From Myrica gale (taxonomy: Eukaryota; Streptophyta; Magnoliopsida; Fagales; Myricaceae), in assembly GCA_963930655.1 (NCBI GenBank), contig OZ005615.1, positions 13,162,001 through 13,226,000 on the forward strand: a DNA stretch of 64,000 nt. Reading direction: 5' to 3'. Both the position numbers and the translations under genes were made by a program. The notes under the pieces were generated by a model that did not search any database, was not told where the DNA came from, and was given only the letters and a program-made list of their open reading frames with translations. The stretch's first letter is position 1. The number at the start of each line of letters is the position of its first letter. Positions 1 to 10,224 of the stretch are shown here, in pieces.

Positions 1-2170
1 TGCCAATTACCCCAATTAGAGGGAGCCAAGCAAAAAACTCGCAATAATTAAAGAGGCACATATATAGAAGTCGTAGTGATCAGCAAAAAGGGTAGTGGCC
101 TGATTGGGATAAGAACCATATCATCTTCTCAACAGATAACATGGAAAGATCCCTAGATCGACAAGGAGAAGCAAAGACATTGGCCAAGCTTGGATATATT
201 ATCCGAAACAGATGCAGAAACAGTAATGCGTGTCACGTAGTGCATGTGCTAGGTTCCCTCATCCACATGCAGCATGTCCATGTTATGTATATTGCTCGCT
301 CCTATCCCTTGTACTAACTACTGTATATATATACACCCTCTGCTCCCACGCATATAATATATCACGTAGAGACAAGAATGTACATACATGGTACTTCTGC
401 GTACCCCTTTTTAAAGAGCTACTACTAGTGGGATGCATGCATGGGGATCACTTCGTCACTTTCTACTGCCCAAGTCACGTGGTTTCCTCGACGTTACCGT
501 ATAAAAGAGAATATATGAAATACGCACGGACGATTTCAATTGCCATGCAATATCTATATATATGTAGTTTCAAATATTGCTACATTTAATTAGGAGTAAA
601 ATGTTGCATTTTCCACCATTTGTTTCTTTGCCATATGATTTTACTCCAATATTGCACCTTTGGGGTTAATTTGGGGTAAAGAAAAAGCAATCCCAGATAA
701 AATTAAAGAAGTACTTGTAGTTGTAGTTGAATTATGGGGATAATAATATAGAAATTGACTAAGATCAGCCTCGTTTGATCATAAACCTAGGAAAAAGAAT
801 AATAAAAAATGTACATTATAAGAGTGGACCCCGTGGAAGAGCAAATGTCTAGGATCGGGTGGACAGTTATGTCACCCCTCAACGTAGGTACAACTAATTC
901 TTTTTGTTTATTTTTTTTTTTTGCTCCCACATGACCATGCTGCACCGTTTTGTAAGCTAATTAGCAAGCAGCCAAATTCCCCTCGAAGCTTTTTGTCCAA
1001 CAACACTTCTTCTCTTTCTTTATTACCTCTTCGCGCATTGTGTCATAATTGTTTAAGGAACTTTCAAGATAGATGGTACGTACAGAAGACGACGTATAGA
1101 GTAATTAATTTGTTACTAAAAGCATGTATAAGATCCCCCGGCCCACTGGAATTTAAAATTTTTCATCACTGAAACCCATGCTCCTGCTTAATTTCTCTCC
1201 AACACCCCCACCATTTGGTTCCTCGTTAATTATTCGCAAATTAAGCTTACGTCCTGATCATGTTATCAAAACAAACTTGACTCAAAGTTTTCTCTATTTT
1301 TTTTTTCTTCCTTCCACCTTTTGATTTCTTTTGCTTTATTTAAAGAGCATATATAGTAGAATTCAAAGAAAATGTATTTTTTAAAGGTAGAGGGAGTGAA
1401 GGTATGGTACCATTAATTGTTTGTGACCGAACATCTATCAATGGTTTTATAAGATAAATGCTGCAGAAATCCGTATAGATGGGCTGTAATCCTCGTATCT
1501 AACGACAAAGGGTGATAAATTTTGGTGAATTTCACCAATTTTGACTGTCATATCTGAATTAAGAATTTAAAGAGAGGATAGTAGCGGGAAAAAGAATAAT
1601 CATCATAAAAATTATAACTTTCAAGGACCATGAATTTCATATTTTTGTTTTTTAGGCATAAGTTTGTTAGCATCATATTTTTTTTAGGTAATGAGAAAAA
1701 TTACAGCACTTATTTATGTGTACCGAATTCGAATGAATCTGATCCAATATACGCACGAGCTGATCATTCGTGTACTTCTCAAGATCACTTGGACTTAAAT
1801 TTTTTTTAATTGAACAAATTCTTATACAATATTTCTTCGTGTGAACCAATGAATATTTACGTCTAAATTATAATCTCAAAAAAAGGGAGCATTTCTCGAA
1901 AATATGCCGAAATTCGGCCAAAGTAGACAATTAGAAGTACATTTTTAAAAGTTTTACAACCAAATGAACCTTTCCTTCACCTCTTTTTTTCTCCCACTCT
2001 TGTTCCTCTAATGTCCATTAATTCTACCTTCTTTTTTCTTTCTTGTTTTATTTTTTTCGGTTCCCTTAGCTTGACCCAAGAGGAAAGAGAAACAACCTAC
2101 GAGTTCAATTTCTGAATGCAAAATTAGAACGAACAACTTAGAAGCACTCTAATTTCCTGACTAGCCACCA
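1..2170. other. intergenic stretch, no gene seen
   Basis: AT-rich DNA with poly-T tracts and short open frames that have no family resemblance and no splice context. The last 200 bases or so are the 3' flank of the minus-strand GATA gene and presumably hold its 3' UTR and polyadenylation region. I see no RNA gene and no transposon ends. Confidence 0.6.
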
Positions 2171-3532
2171 CTAGATCAAATGCCTAAAATTGGGTCCGCT
2201 ACGAATCAAATAGTCATCACGACCGTTCGATATGCCAAAAATTGAACTTTGACTAAGAAACTGTTGCTGCTGAGCTCTGTGCATCTCCTTCTGCCGCCTC
2301 AGCTCCAAGACCTTCCTATGCGAATTTGAGTGCCTCGCGGACACAAAAGTTGGACTTGCAGCGGGGCGGTACTCGGGCACAAGACGACCCGATTTGTACC
2401 GGACACCACAAGCATTACAGAGGGTCTTTGGGCCCATTGGCCCAGTCCGCCACTGCGGAGTCTTTTCGGACGCACAGTGTAGACATTTCCGACCAGAAGA
2501 AGAGTCAGTGTCGTTCTGTTTACTCTCTCTTTTCTTCGACGGCGTCGTCTTGGGGGCTGGGGATAACGGTTTTAGGTTTTTTGTATCGGGGTCGGAGGGG
2601 GTTGCAAGGTGGAGGAGGCGCGTGGACCAGTCGCAAGGTGCTGCGCGTGAGCGCTTGCTACGGGCCTTTCCAGGGAGTGGAGTTTCGGGCTGGAAAAATG
2701 GGGCGTTCCGGAGAGGCAGCGTTTCGGAGGAGGAGGACGATTCGGGCGTCTGAGGTTTCGTAGCGGTGGTAGTGGTGGGCCCGGAGAGAAAGTGGAGTGA
2801 TTGGAGGTCTTGTGGAGCCGAGAACGAGTCCTCGACGAAGGTCGACAGCCATTCCAGTTCCGCCAAGTCGTCGTACTGTAAAAAGCCACAAAATAAGAAT
2901 AGGTAACTATAACGTGAATTTAAACAATTTCATCTACTTCACTCACAAAACTGAATTTTGAGCAAATGACAGTGCAACAAGCATAAAATTCACAGAAAGA
3001 GCACGAAGATAATTCAAACGTAGAGAGGACCGAAGAAAATTTGGAAGTTTTTTAGATAATTTTGGAAATATATTCTATTCTCTTTTTTTCTCAATTCAAA
3101 TATATTCTATTCGTTTTTGAACCAATTGCTGCAACCGTAAGGTCCGTAACGATGAGAAAGCAACAAAATATGAAATAGTTTTTTAGTAAAAATTTAGAGA
3201 CTAATTCTATTCCTCGGCGCGAAATGAGGAATTACCGGAACGCGGAGGTCGCTGGAGAACTGAGAGTCGCCGAAGCTCCGAGAGCCATTGTTGCCAAAAA
3301 AGTGAGGGCCGGCGCCAGAATTGCAGCTGTCTACGGCCGTTACTGTCGATGAATCAGTAGAATTGCCAGCAACATTGTCAACGTAACCGTCAGTCATCAC
3401 GGCATCTTCATTAGAGAAGTCTAGGAGGTCGTCAACGGTGAAGTTATCGCCTGGCTTCTGCTTTTCCGGCGAAAATGGGCTAGCTACGGCTCCGCCAAAG
3501 TAGCCTCCCATAAATAGCTCCGGTACTTTCAT
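2171..3532 (-). CDS. GATA-type zinc-finger transcription factor, two exons
   Basis: This encodes a plant GATA factor (subfamily I type) expected to bind WGATAR promoter elements in the nucleus. Exons on the minus strand are 3532..3236 and 2875..2171, joined in phase 0 by a GT-AG intron; the product is about 334 residues. The start ATG at 3532 opens [10 protein letters not shown]. Exon 1 carries the acidic motif [10 protein letters not shown] typical of subfamily I. The join restores the family motif [14 protein letters not shown] basic KARSKRSR patch follows. The finger is C-X2-C-X18-C-X2-C at about residues 230-255 (CLHC...CNAC), followed by [15 protein letters not shown] and [15 protein letters not shown]. 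The C-terminus has a DDYLI motif. Family membership is certain; the exact orthologue (GATA2/4/9/12 group) is not resolved. Confidence 0.93.
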
Positions 3533-3552
3533 ATCTTTTATTTCGTTATGTA

Positions 3553-3680
3553 CGCTAGAGAGAGAGTGAGTGAGTGAGTTGCTTTTTAGCAAGAGAGAGA
3601 GAGAAATTGCAGCAGCACAGAAGGAGATAGAGGAGAGAGAGCGAGAAAGGTAGCGTATGAAACTTGAGAGAGTGAGAGTC
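3553..3680 (-). promoter_or_regulatory. CT-rich 5' leader of the GATA gene
   Basis: On the minus strand this is a pyrimidine-rich CT and CTCA tract just upstream of the GATA start codon. Such leaders are common in plant transcription-factor genes, and GA/CT repeats can be bound by BPC/GAGA-binding proteins. The binding role is inference; the repeat is seen directly. Confidence 0.55.
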
Positions 3681-3799
3681 GAAGGTGGTGGGGTTTTGAG
3701 GAGTACAGAGAGGGATATGAGTGTAAATTTGACGACATTGGAGAATCTTCTTACATGCAGATGAGGGGTAGGAATTAAATAATAGGAAGTGACTCGCAA

Positions 3800-4004
3800 G
3801 TTCTGTAAAGTTGTTACAATTATTAGTTTAAATATACACTCTTTGCTCTGAAAAAAAAAACCTATTCTTATTTTATTTAATTTTCGGTAACAAAATTATC
3901 TAAATTTCCATGCAGTAATTTATCTTCTGTAGTTAGTAGGTATTGGCAACGATATCATCTTAACAATTTTACACTTTTAACCAATGTTACACTTAATTGA
4001 AGCA

Positions 4005-4037
<33 letters not shown>

Positions 4038-4989
4038 GATAGTTTTTTTAAATATTTTTGTAACGATTTAAATTAAAATACTTCAACTCTTGTTTTTTTA
4101 GAGTAATGAGAGAAATTTGAGTATTTATTTACGTGCACCGAGATCAAACAGATCTAACTCAATATTTATACGAGTTGGATTCAATGTCACTTAATCTTAT
4201 AGTCTCAAAATTATACATAAGTCTAATTTTATTATAAAGATAATCCTAAAAAAATTATTTGCATATGAATGGATTATGTCTTAATTTTGTTGCATAATAA
4301 AGGTAATGTAAATAATGACAGAAATTTCAAATATAAAAGGTAGCCGCTAGGTACACAGATAGAATAGCTGTTTTGAGGGTGAAAATAGTTAAAAATAATT
4401 GTTGGTCAAGCCATTTATATCACATTATTGACCAATCAAATTATCAATTTAATTAAATTTAAAGATAAAACATTCAATATTCAATATTCAACCCCCGACA
4501 ATCTCTCTCTTGCAGGCTTTGTCGCTGCGAGTTTGTCTCCTCCAATAATGCACCAAGTTTACAGCCGGATTCCTCTGCACCAAATAATTATTATTATTTA
4601 ATTATTGGGGCCTGTGCTTTTTCTTTATTTGATACTGAGTTTTCAGTATTTTAAAACTGATTAATTGTACTTTCTACCCCTATCGCCCTATGATTACCCG
4701 TTATTCTATTGTCTACCTACATTTAAGCACGACAGTTACAACTCAACTTAAACGAGACAACGGTGGTAATGATGTTATTCACATAGTTTTCTTAAGATAA
4801 TTTTCACTTTTTTACATGAAATTGGGTCCTATTTTTATTTTATATATATTTTCCCTCTTTTCAATGGAGGAAGAGGAGTCTCCCGTATTTGTTTGGAGGG
4901 AAAAATCTTCGGGGTATAACTGTCTATTTGTTTGTGCCTAGACAAATAACTGAGTTGGTCCGAGTCATTCCACCGATCCCCATGCTAAT
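3800..4989. other. intergenic, upstream of the GATA gene
   Basis: AT-rich sequence likely holding the GATA promoter, but no convincing TATA box could be fixed. A TA dinucleotide microsatellite lies at 4004-4036. No other gene or RNA is recognisable. Confidence 0.55.
4004..4036. repeat. (TA)n microsatellite
   Basis: About 16 TA repeats with one interruption, seen directly. Confidence 0.95.
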
Positions 4990-4992
4990 TAA

Positions 4993-5188
4993 GGTTGTGT
5001 TTGTATTGTAAAATTTTAGTGTTGTTAAAATTTTAGATATTGAGTTTAGTGAAAAAGTGAAGAGAGAGATAATTTTTTATATTTTTTGTAGTAAATAGTA
5101 ATGATTTGATGGGGAGAGAGATTATATTGTAATATTTAATTGTGTTAAAATTTTAGAGAGAGTAAAATTTTGGTACACAAACGCACCC
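4993..5188. mobile_element. Tourist-like MITE, 196 bp
   Basis: The ends form an inverted repeat: GGTTGTGTTTGT on the left and, reversed, GGGTGCGTTTGT on the right, with the similarity running on into AAAATTTTA. The trinucleotide TAA flanks both sides (4990-4992 and 5189-5191), as expected for the PIF/Harbinger (Tourist) target duplication. There is no coding capacity. Confidence 0.7.
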
Positions 5189-5191
5189 TAA

Positions 5192-5673
5192 GACGGGTAA
5201 AATGGATAAGGTCTCGCTACGATTAACTGTCACCGTAATATGATTTTTTAACTGTATGGTCTACTTTTTTAGTTGAATATACTTTCAAAGTAAAATCCCT
5301 TAAATAATTTAATTTACTTTTTTATCGTTCTTTTACTTTTTGCTATTTTAGGGGGTCGGTGGGGTCGAAGGAGCACCGAGCACGTGACAAAGGTGGAGGT
5401 GGTGTCAGCGATCCATGTGAGAGCTCTTAAGGTTCGGTTCAAAAGCCAACACATTGCCATCGGGCTGGTCAATTTCACGTGGCTGGAATCTGTTGACGCT
5501 TGGGTACTTTCCCAGTTTCCCCTCTTGGTGCCCTCCCAACACGCGCGCTGTGCGTACCATGTCTAACGCTAAGTTGCTAACATGATAACACGTGCAGGAA
5601 GTCACGAGGATGGCACGCACCACACCTGCCTAACGCCATCTTAAATGGCTTTTTGATCGAGGGCTTGTTTTAT
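5192..5673. other. intergenic, nothing recognised
   Basis: A less AT-rich patch around 5340-5640 has short overlapping open frames on both strands but no family resemblance. It lies between two Tourist-like MITEs. Confidence 0.5.
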
Positions 5674-5676
5674 TTA

Positions 5677-5859
5677 GGGGTTGCTTATTTATCAAAATTT
5701 TAGAGAATGTTCACAAGATTTTAGGAATCTTTGGAATGTTAAAGTTTATTGAAATTTGTGAAAAGTTTAAAATAAATGTGTAAAAAATATAAATTTTGAA
5801 GTATATTTGTTTGGTTGGAATTTTTGAGGCCCCAAATTTTTAGGCAAACAAACATACCC
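5677..5859. mobile_element. second Tourist-like MITE, 183 bp
   Basis: The left end reads GGGGTTGCTTATTT and the reversed right end GGGTATGTTTGTTT. Both ends are flanked by TTA (5674-5676 and 5860-5862). Size, target and subterminal AAATTT tracts match the MITE at 4993-5188, so the two are probably related. Confidence 0.6.
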
Positions 5860-6114
5860 TTAATCTTAGAATGATAACACCTTGGTCATTGGTGTTGCCT
5901 TAAAGGAGCGGCATTTTTGGACCTACGAGGCCCTAATTTGGGGCAAGGATTTCCTCATAAGAGAGAATTAGTCAATGAGTCCTAAAGACTATTAGATTGA
6001 CGACAACACATTAATAAATTCATTCAATGATCTTTATTAAATGTAAAAAAAAATAGAAAATGAAAAAAAAACTTTTGAATAAATTTATTAATGATAGAAT
6101 CATCTTTCATAAAT

Positions 6115-6790
6115 AAAATCAAGGAGGTTGAAAACCTCATGAACATCTAAAGGGCGAACCAGACACTCCGAAGAGTCAGCGGACCAACGAGCAGGGTGAC
6201 CGTAAGGTCATACAGAGACCTACAAGGGATAGAAAAATCACAACAGACATCAAGCTAAAATGATGAACAGAAAATAAAAGTCAAAAGCAAAGGCAAGAGA
6301 TAGAACTAGTCGAAAGAGGAACGAGACAGGCCAAGAGAGAAAGCTGCTAAGGGAGAGAGAGACGTGTGTTAGTAACCAACCACGCGCAGACACCAACCAC
6401 ACGGTGTGTGCTGACTGAAAACCGCCACCAGAGCTCAGATCTAAAAATAAATGCAGCAGGTGCGTGAGATCCACTAGCGCGCGTGAAAAAGCTCGTGGAA
6501 CCTCACTCACCAACGTGTTGGCTACAAAGAGGCACAGAAGTGGACGCCGGATGAGGAAGAGACAATCCACGGTGGTCGTGGCTGCCGAGGACCTCCAAAC
6601 GAGCCGAGAACTACCCATGCACTCCACTGGAAAAGGAACCCCAACAAATAGCTGAGAGAGGGTTATTAGCGAGCTCGGCTATTGGAAAGCAAAATAGACA
6701 GGGGGAGGGAGGCGGAGGGGCCGGAGCGCCTCCTGCTGCCGAGATGCTAGTGAGAAGGGAGAGCGTGTGTTTTTAGAGAGAGAAAAGGGA
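6115..6790 (-). mobile_element. LINE-like non-autonomous element or fragment
   Basis: Read on the minus strand, the segment has a GA/CT-rich start, short exon-like GC-richer text and an AT-rich tail near 6115. A stretch near 6575-6600 (minus TTTGGAGG, four to five variable bases, GGCAGCCAC) matches the same motif near 25,240 in the poly-A-tailed insertion at 25,021-25,920. The common motif and layout suggest one family. No target duplication was found and no reverse transcriptase is encoded. It could instead be a shared piece of another repeat. Confidence 0.4.
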
Positions 6791-7074
6791 AGATCTTTAT
6801 GGTTAAAGTTGAGGCATATGTGATGTTATCCATTCAATAGCCTGTTAAAACCTATTAGATAATTATTTTTTAGGAGGGAATCCTTCTCACTAATTCGTAC
6901 AGGTGTGTAGAAAAATATTATCTCTAACAAATAACTTGATTCTAAAAAAACTTCCTGAGATTTATATCGATGGGCCGACATGAGGATCGCATTTGTTTTA
7001 GGCCGGGACACAGGTGATGTCGGTATCGATGTTGACAAATCTACAGCCCAATCATCAGGTCCACATCAGAGTTG

Positions 7075-7350
7075 CATGTTAATGCGTGCACGATGTCCAT
7101 CATAAGAACCACATGCTAAACAATGACCGATTTCATGAGCAGCCCAAGCAAAAAGAATTGACAGACAACTTGTGGTCATTGAAGACATGGGCTTGGGTCC
7201 ACACATTCTAATTAGTGATTGCCGTCGTTCCATTATCCATATTATCATGCGCCCATCATACGAACACGAAGAAAGCCAGTAAAGACCCGAATTTTGGGTG
7301 AGCCCGGACCGCGTGCCAAACAAGTCCCCGTCGCGAGTTAAGGTTGCAAG
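7075..7350 (-). pseudogene. SEC13-like (WD40, COPII coat) gene fragment, decayed
   Basis: The minus-strand translation recalls the SEC13 beta-propeller. One frame keeps SSCSYDGRMIIW (family form ASCSYDG-VIIW) and, further on, FAWAAHEIGHCLACGS (family form AWAPHELGLCLACGSSDG). Just upstream, QHLATLT matches the family stretch before GHRGPVWQVAW, but small indels scramble the frame there. Only about 90 of roughly 300 residues are present, without start, stop or intron. Plant SEC13 genes are usually intronless, so DNA duplication and retroposition cannot be told apart. It should not make COPII or nuclear-pore protein. Confidence 0.7.
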
Positions 7351-8038
7351 ATGTTGGGACTCGGGCCTTAGCGCTTTAGTAGTTCCTGATATTCTCTATT
7401 CTATCAAAACGCTGACGTTTCTACCTCATAAGAAAGGAACTGAAATTTAGCCGCTGCGTGAACATGGGCCGATGAGTGTCATCACTATTTGGAAGGCCCA
7501 CTGTTCTCGTTCCGATCCTTTTTCTGGCCCGAGAATTCTTAGCAGGCTGAGAGAAGATTTAACCAAGAATTTTGTCAGTTACGTAATAAGTGCATCTCAT
7601 AATCATATACGTAACTAAAGCCTGTTAAAACTCAAAAGAGGGCAGAACCGCCCACGTATTGGTTGTGCGCATTACGCACCCTCAGCCTCATCCAGCACGT
7701 ATAGGTCCTATACTAGCATTAGCAGCGCTAGGAGGCGTGCTCCTTTCTCAAACACGCTCGAAACGAAAGTCGCCCTCCGAAGTCCGAAGGCCCCCCACTG
7801 GCCACACAAATGACAAACCATCATAGCATTCTTACCACGTCGTCGTCCAGCTCAGCGGACTCTCTTCTCGAAGTATCATACCGGGCCCGGGCGTGGAGCC
7901 TACCACTCCTTTGTCGGGTCATGCGTTAACTCTGGCTGTCTGTGCCCGCCCTTCTCGTAGGTATGTATGCATCGTACGACGCGTGCATGTCACATACGGT
8001 ATGATCTCGGCTGTGCATTTTGACGTCGGGACGTTGAA
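7351..8038. other. intergenic, nothing recognised
   Basis: Mixed-composition sequence with no open frame of known family. It may contain more eroded SEC13 sequence at its left edge, but I could not follow it beyond about 7,380. Confidence 0.4.
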
Positions 8039-8358
8039 GGTGGAAATTTTGGATATTAACGAGAATGTTTTTGAGAAATATTATAAAGTAAAGATATGTT
8101 ATGGGAGTTGGTGAAAAAGTGAAGAGAAAGAATATTTTTAATAAGTATTATAATAATAAAAAATTATGTGAAGAATATTTTAGTATTAAACTCATATATT
8201 TGGCCCAAACATCCCTAATAATTGAGAAATATTATAAAGTAAATATATGTTATGAGATTTGGTGAAAAATTGAAGAGATAAAAGATTTTTAATAAATATT
8301 ATAATAATAACAAATTATGTGATGACTTTTTTATTATTAAACTTAAATTTTTGGGCTC
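8039..8358. repeat. MITE with a tandem second partial copy
   Basis: Copy A (8039-8215) starts GGTGGAAATTTTGG and ends GGCCCAAACATCCC followed by TAA. Copy B (about 8219-8358) repeats most of its interior, including ATATTATAAAGTAAA and GGTGAAAAA. The same family occurs in reverse at 54,360-54,532. The AT-rich non-coding content and about 175-bp unit fit a Tourist-like MITE. Confidence 0.6.
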
Positions 8359-8639
8359 GAATCATTGAGGCTCAAACAAGATCATAATATCTGATAGCGT
8401 TTTGAATCTCGAACTACATATGCATGCTAACATTAATAAATGATGTATGTGGAAAAAAAAAAAAGATGTACGTGGAGTGAGATAGTGTGCAGTCTGCTGA
8501 TGGGTGTAAACCGTATAAGGCATAAGGGATGCCTGAATTTTAACACATGCAGGTGAGGCATGGATTATATTTGGGGTGTGAAAGCCCAATTTTTTTTCTT
8601 ATATTATTATAAATTTACCAAGTTTCATTAGTTCCCTTA

Positions 8640-8911
8640 ATGAAATTTTTCCGTGCAGCAACTAGGGGGTTCAAAAATCGTCTGATCTGACTTGCCAACC
8701 CGGATCGACCCGACCGGGTCGGATTCAGATATCCAGATATAAATTCAATTGAAAATCCAACCCGCCGCGAGTTTTCTACTAACTTAAACGCACGTAGAAA
8801 ACCATCTCCCCCTCCCTTCTTAGCGTTTCACCCCCTCTTTTCTCATTCACTATTTCACACCCTCTCTCTAATCTCAGCCCCCTTTGAAAAAACCTAACCC
8901 TAACAAAGGTT
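8640..8911. other. possible 5' end of a decayed hAT element
   Basis: The stretch begins CTAGGGGGTTCAAAAATC and then has GGATCGACCCGACCGGG, like the starts of Ac-type hAT elements, which often open TAGGG and carry GGGTCGGG-type subterminal repeats. A TC-rich, leader-like region follows. A younger hAT element is inserted at 8920, and similar leader-like sequence resumes at 10,225. The assignment is tentative. Confidence 0.3.
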
Positions 8912-10224
8912 TTGCAGCTCAGTGGCGGAACCAGGAATGAAAACCAACCCGGACGAACTTTTTAAAGCAAAATGACTGATTTTTTTTTCATACATAATGT
9001 AAAAAATTGTTTTAGAATTACAATATCAAAATATTAAAGACTAAAACATTAAAAATATTGAATTACACATACCGTAATATGTACTACGACTGAGAGGAGA
9101 CAATTGAATCCTACGGTTGTGCATCTTCTGAAAACGTTGCAAGATGGCTTCGTTCTCAATAGTTTCAAAAATTTCTCGTTCGATGTACACTACCATGCAA
9201 TCATTCATCCAATCATCTCTCATTCTATTACGCAAATTTGTCTACAATATCACGAGACTCATCAACCATAATAGAAAAAAAAATTGTCTCCATTATCTTT
9301 ACTAATGACAAGTGTGGTCTCCACTGCACAAGCATTCACCAAAACCTGCCGAAACAAATAACACCACAAACAATACGCAACATCCTTTGATACACTATAT
9401 TTCAACCATGGATAATCTTTAAACCATAACTCCCTAAAACCCCTCTTATCTTTCTCATATTTCTTCTTAGGAAAATTGTGGTCACGTGGTTGACAAGGAC
9501 GTATGGATAATCTTTGTATCTTTGTATGGATAATCTTTGTATCTTTCTTCTTAAGTATTCCCTACGAACTTGATCCTTAATCCCATCATCATATTCTTCG
9601 ATGGGTTTACGTAACTCTGGATCAACAATAATATCATCCGAACTAAACTCAATGCGATGTCTTTTCAAACTAGTTTCCATTTTAGAACTAGAAGGCACGT
9701 TAGGAGTAGATGACTCAACGTTGTGTGGCTTTTTTGGATAAAACACTTCCATTATCTAAACAAAACAAAATTCAAAGAAATTTCCCAAATTTTGGATGGT
9801 TAGGCTTTTAAAACTCAATGCAATCAATTAGAACTTGGGGTATAATCAGCAAAAATGATATGAAAATAGATAAAATCTCCTTTTGTACTTTTGTTTGAAG
9901 CAATTATTTTCCTTCCCAATATAGTTCTAAATGTAATTATAGACAAAAATACAAAGCCTAATTGGGTAAAATTCGAAACTTCAAATTTGATTGATTTTGC
10001 TCTTTTTCTTGGAATTGAATCGAATGATAAAAGTTTAGAGCATAAGGGGAAGACTTTGAACACGTGCACACATAGAATGCTTTTTTATCTTCTTCTTTAT
10101 CTACACAACTTATTTTTTTAAAAAAATATATACATGAAATTATTTTTTTTCAAGGGCGGACCCCGGGCGGACCACGGGAGGCCGCCCAGGTTCGCCCGGG
10201 CCTGGGTCCACCCCTGTTGCCGCC
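8912..10224 (-). mobile_element. hAT element (zinc-finger MYM/TTF type), internally deleted
   Basis: The element is 8920-10216. Ends are CAGTGGCGGAACCAGG and, reversed on the right, CAGGGGTGGACCCAGG, flanked by the imperfect 8-bp duplication TTGCAGCT/TTGCCGCC. Transposase remains lie on the minus strand. The N-terminus at 9752 opens MEVFYPKKPHNVESS. A TTF-type zinc finger follows near 9350-9500 in a shifted frame, where DYPWLKYSVSKD and YCLWCYLFR are legible. The C-terminal hAT part (RNRMRDDWMNDC, VYIEREIFETIENEAILQRF) lies at 9060-9235. The catalytic core between them is missing, so the element cannot move unaided. A 23-bp tandem duplication at 9501-9546 adds a break. It shares its family with 41,242-42,769. 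Confidence 0.85.

Noticed and set aside
230-589. 119-codon plus-strand frame near the left edge
   Set aside because: No family resemblance, skewed cysteine/tyrosine composition, no splice or promoter context. Likely chance.
2326-2763. Plus-strand frames opposite the GATA gene
   Set aside because: Shadows of the GATA coding sequence; the minus-strand frame has the zinc finger and correct splicing.
8881-8911. Telomere-like AACCTAACCCTAAC near 8,890
   Set aside because: Only one or two units, in a leader-like region; more likely a telo-box-like promoter word or chance than an interstitial telomere.
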